This document shows, piece after piece, positions 61,644 to 64,000 of a DNA stretch of 64,000 nucleotides. This DNA is from CAYMSF01 sp964542255 (GTDB lineage: Bacteria > Verrucomicrobiota > Lentisphaeria > Victivallales > Victivallaceae). The notes under the pieces are model-generated. The model searched no databases, was not told the origin of the DNA, and saw only the letters and a program-made list of their open reading frames with translations. The position numbers and the translations under genes were made by a program. Each line of letters begins with the position of its first letter. Position 1 is the first letter of the stretch. The stretch is from the NCBI GenBank assembly GCA_964542255.1, contig CAZITV010000001.1:1-64000 (forward strand). Direction: 5' to 3'.

Positions 61644-62264
61644 ATGCCTTCTTTGAATAAAGTATTTCTAATGGGAAATTTAACTCGTATGCCGGATTTG
61701 CGTTATTTGCCAAGCGGTATGGCTGTGTGCGAGTTTGGGATTGCGGTAAGTCGCAAGTTCACAACTGGTAATCAGCAGGATACTGTCAAAGAAGACGTCT
61801 GTTTCGTCGATATTGTGGTTTGGGGTAAAATTGCGGAAACATCCGGCAAATACCTTGAAAAAGGCGCACCAGTATTTATCGAGGGGCGTTTGCAGCTTGA
61901 CCAGTGGAAAGACCGCGAAACAGGGTCAAACCGCTCGCGTCTGCGTGTGGTCGCTGAAAGAGTGCAGTTTCTTAACCGTTCCGATAAAGGTGCTGCCCAT
62001 GAGGAATCTTATGAGCAGTCTGCTGATGGTTATGAGGCAGGCACTTCTCATCAGTCGGCTCCTGCATATCAGCAGGCACCGACATATCAGCAACCTGGAA
62101 ATTTTAATCCGCCGCGTCAAGCTCAGAATGTGCCGCGAAATCAGCCTCAGCGTCAGCCGCCGCGTCAGCAACCGCCGATGCCGGCAGAGCGCAGCAATGT
62201 TCCACCGATGCCGGACAATAGTTTCAATGTTGGCGATGCAGCTGACGATGATATTCCGTTTTAA
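61644..62264 (+). CDS. ssb: Single-stranded DNA-binding protein
   Basis: A 206-residue SSB that coats ssDNA in replication and repair. The OB-fold (about 1-110) starts SLNKVFLMGNLTRMPDLRYL and includes VWGKIAETSGKYLEKG and FIEGRLQLDQWKD. The long linker (about 115-195) is rich in Gln, Pro and Ala with repeated YQQ and RQPPRQ stretches. The C-terminal tip DAADDDIPF is the acidic peptide that binds partner proteins. The ATG at 61644 has GGAGA upstream. It sits between rpsF and rpsR. Confidence 0.96.
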   Translation: MPSLNKVFLMGNLTRMPDLRYLPSGMAVCEFGIAVSRKFTTGNQQDTVKEDVCFVDIVVWGKIAETSGKYLEKGAPVFIEGRLQLDQWKDRETGSNRSRLRVVAERVQFLNRSDKGAAHEESYEQSADGYEAGTSHQSAPAYQQAPTYQQPGNFNPPRQAQNVPRNQPQRQPPRQQPPMPAERSNVPPMPDNSFNVGDAADDDIPF

Positions 62265-62324
62265 TCTGATTAATTTTAACATAACAACTAGTGAAATATA
62301 GCAATAACACAAAGGAACAAGGCT

Positions 62325-62561
62325 ATGGAAAGAAAAAACAATAACATGCGACGCAGAAGAAGGGTTAACAAACCCAAAACCTGTCGTTTTTGTGAAGCAG
62401 GAGCTAATTACATTGACTTCAAAGATGCTGAAACTCTGAAAAAGTTTCAGACTGAAAAAGGCAAAATTCTCTCCCGTAGAATTACCGGTACCTGTCTCGA
62501 TCATCAGAAGATGCTTTGCACCGCGATCAAACGCGCTAGAATCATCAGTTTGACATTATAA
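62325..62561 (+). CDS. rpsR: 30S ribosomal protein S18
   Basis: A 78-residue S18 that binds the platform with S6. The basic N-terminus ([11 protein letters not shown]) leads to a CxxC zinc-type pair (CRFC) and a third Cys in TGTCLDHQ. The conserved core [24 protein letters not shown] and the [12 protein letters not shown] end are typical. An AAGGAACAAGG ribosome site precedes the ATG. It is followed by rplI after 26 nt. Confidence 0.96.
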   Translation: MERKNNNMRRRRRVNKPKTCRFCEAGANYIDFKDAETLKKFQTEKGKILSRRITGTCLDHQKMLCTAIKRARIISLTL

Positions 62562-62587
62562 TCAATTTTTGAGTAAGGAGTTTAGTT

Positions 62588-63040
62588 ATGGCTTTGGTAA
62601 AATTGATTTTACTCGAAGACGTTGAAAATCTCGGTTTGGCCGGCGATGAAGTTAATGTCGCCCCAGGCTATGCCAGAAATTTCTTGTTGCCGCGCGGTTT
62701 GGCATCAAAGTCAACCCCGAGCATTCTCAAAGTGCTCAACGCAAGAAAAGAAAAAATTGAAGAACACCGCCGTCAAGAATTTGAAGCGGCTAAAAAATTG
62801 GCAGAAAGCATTGCCGCAGTTGAAATTTCAATTGCAATGCAGGCATCTGACGATAATCGCCTCTTCGGTTCTGTAACAGGTCGCAATATTGCAGAACAAT
62901 TTGCTGCAAAGGGTGTCATCATTGACCATCAGCGTGTCCGGCTCGAAGAGCCTATCAAACAGCTGGGCAAATTTGAAGTGGAAATTAAACTTCATCACGA
63001 CGTCTCGGTCAAGGCAAAAGTCTGGATCGTGCGTGTTTAA
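62588..63040 (+). CDS. rplI: 50S ribosomal protein L9
   Basis: A 150-residue L9 with two domains joined by a long helix. The N-domain has the signature LEDVENLGLAGDEVNVAPGYARNFLLPRGLA, here with GLAGDEVNVAPGYARN at its core (about 18-33). The central helix carries KEKIEEHRRQEFEAAKKL and the C-domain begins near 80 (ASDDNRLFGSVTGRNIAEQF). AAGGAG lies 9 nt before the ATG. It precedes dnaB by 5 nt, as in many bacteria. Confidence 0.97.
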   Translation: MALVKLILLEDVENLGLAGDEVNVAPGYARNFLLPRGLASKSTPSILKVLNARKEKIEEHRRQEFEAAKKLAESIAAVEISIAMQASDDNRLFGSVTGRNIAEQFAAKGVIIDHQRVRLEEPIKQLGKFEVEIKLHHDVSVKAKVWIVRV

Positions 63041-63045
63041 TTGCA

Positions 63046-64000
63046 ATGGCAGAGAACCAAGACAGCAAATCTAATAGAACGAAGCAGACTGCTTTGTTGA
63101 GCGAAGACCGTCCACAGCCGCACAGTCTTGAGACTGAGCGCGCTGTGCTGGCGGCAATGCTTCGTGATCCAAAATTCTGCGTTGGAATTTCCATCGAAAT
63201 TTTTGGCGGCAAGAAAACCAAAAAAATCAAAAAAAATAAATTTGATGAAGATTCCGGAATTGAAGATGTTTTTTATTCTCCGGTGCATCGTGATTTGTAC
63301 CGGACGATTTTAAAACTTTACGATGATGATGTCAAAATTGATATACTCTCTTTAGGACATCAGCTTAAACTTCAAAAAAAATTTGATGACATCGGCGGCG
63401 ATATTTTCTTGTTTGACCTTTACAATACGATTGCCACCACAGCTAATATTGAAACTTGGTGTAAAATTGTCAGAGAACACGCAATGCTGCGCCGCACGAT
63501 TATTGCATGCTCCGAAACAGTTGCTAAATGTTACGACAAAGATTTAAAACCAATTGAGTTAATTGAAGATTTAGAAAAACAGATTTACGAAATCCATGCG
63601 AACAATAGTAAAAGTGAAATTGTGGAAATGAAGTCTGTTGTGGAAAATACTTTTATCAATATAAAGGCAATAATTGATAAGAAGGTTAGTCCTGGCATCC
63701 CTAGTGGTTTGTCTGATTTAGATAGACTGGTGGTGGGATTTAAGCCGGGTGAAATGTTTGTTTTGGCAGCGCGGCCTTCAATTGGTAAAACTGCTTTGGC
63801 ATTGAATATTATTCGCAATGTTGCATTGCGCGGTGAACATAAACGTTCAGTAGCATTTTTTAGTCTGGAGATGACAACTGAACAGATAACCCGTCGTTTA
63901 TTGTGTACTGAGGCACAAATTTCCGAATCTTGTTTTTTTGATAATTCGTTTAAATCTACTGATATTAATAAATTAACCACGGCAGTAAGTGCATTCCAGA
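63046..64000 (+). CDS. dnaB: Replicative DNA helicase DnaB (5' part, cut by window end)
   Basis: The hexameric 5'-3' helicase of the replication fork; only the first 318 codons are present because the window ends. The N-domain begins PHSLETERAVLAAML (about 25-39). The RecA-like ATPase domain starts near 205 with GIPSGLSDLDRLVVGFKPGE, followed by Walker A ARPSIGKTALALNI (about 238-251) and SLEMTTEQITRRLL. A Lys-rich insertion (about 54-74, GGKKTKKIKKNKFDEDSGIED split here) separates N-domain helices and is absent from E. coli DnaB. The start is ATG at 63046. Confidence 0.95.
   Translation, partial: MAENQDSKSNRTKQTALLSEDRPQPHSLETERAVLAAMLRDPKFCVGISIEIFGGKKTKKIKKNKFDEDSGIEDVFYSPVHRDLYRTILKLYDDDVKIDILSLGHQLKLQKKFDDIGGDIFLFDLYNTIATTANIETWCKIVREHAMLRRTIIACSETVAKCYDKDLKPIELIEDLEKQIYEIHANNSKSEIVEMKSVVENTFINIKAIIDKKVSPGIPSGLSDLDRLVVGFKPGEMFVLAARPSIGKTALALNIIRNVALRGEHKRSVAFFSLEMTTEQITRRLLCTEAQISESCFFDNSFKSTDINKLTTAVSAFQ

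Noticed and set aside
1..64000. CRISPR arrays, tRNA genes, rRNA genes, insertion sequences, phage genes
   Set aside because: Looked for repeat-spacer arrays, T-loop motifs, transposase or integrase motifs on both strands; none was recognised. A tRNAscan and IS search would be decisive.

Overview
This 64 kb window is a stretch of bacterial chromosome with about 40% GC by eye. It is almost fully coding, with short operons on both strands. The best guess at origin is the PVC superphylum, probably Lentisphaerota (Victivallis-like). The strongest clue is a 50-codon gene at 20041-20193 whose product matches the short, very basic protein described from Chlamydiae, Verrucomicrobia and Lentisphaerae. 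Supporting clues are an anaerobic sulfatase-maturating radical SAM enzyme with a SEC-C tail, an OleC-type ligase, a GSCFA-family protein, tandem FloA/NfeD genes and an anaerobic-looking enzyme set. The phylum is inferred; no rRNA or tRNA gene was seen. The only structured RNA gene recognised is RNase P RNA.

Layout. 1-4550: dnaK-groES-groEL on the minus strand, with a near-perfect sigma-54 (-24/-12) promoter ahead of dnaK and a hairpin terminator after groEL. 4551-7367: rnpB, apt, a metallophosphoesterase and a secreted nuclease. 7461-16533: a tight plus-strand run of recD2, a GSCFA protein, two Cache/HAMP/PP2C phosphatases (the second with a lost metal-site residue) and a B12-type radical SAM protein. 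16566-19737, minus strand: an OleC-like ligase and an exported 5'-nucleotidase. 20041-26616, plus strand: the small basic protein, an exported unknown protein, aconitase, ung, proA and mtaB. 26602-31816: a LacI regulator divergent from a four-gene cassette (DUF4380-like, zinc alcohol dehydrogenase, aldo/keto reductase, URO-D-type methyltransferase), with paired operator-like repeats between them.

31850-36248, minus strand: nfeD, two floA paralogues and two small membrane proteins. 36560-37933: UDP-glucose dehydrogenase. 37998-41767, minus strand: mlaE-mlaF-mlaD, DUF2304 and a GT2 glycosyltransferase. 41927-43320: nrdR coupled to an unknown protein that appears to carry an ATP-cone. 43605-50175, minus strand: a carotenoid-desaturase-like FAD enzyme, a YihY membrane protein, a LarA-family protein, trmL and a PilJ-type hybrid histidine kinase. 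50290-54243, minus strand: the sulfatase-maturase homologue, a three-domain NifU and proS. 54679-58597, minus strand: two tandem ArnT-like glycosyltransferases and a PmtA-like methyltransferase. 59002-64000, plus strand: prs, rplY, pth, rpsF, ssb, rpsR, rplI and the start of dnaB, which runs off the window.

Most of the window is core housekeeping: protein folding, translation, DNA repair, iron-sulfur supply and envelope lipid handling. No phage, transposon, CRISPR array or classical defence island was found. The points most worth a second look are the sigma-54 promoter on the chaperone operon, the degenerate PP2C in the signalling operon, the ATP-cone-like gene next to nrdR, the floA duplication, and the LacI-controlled cassette that includes a URO-D methyltransferase.
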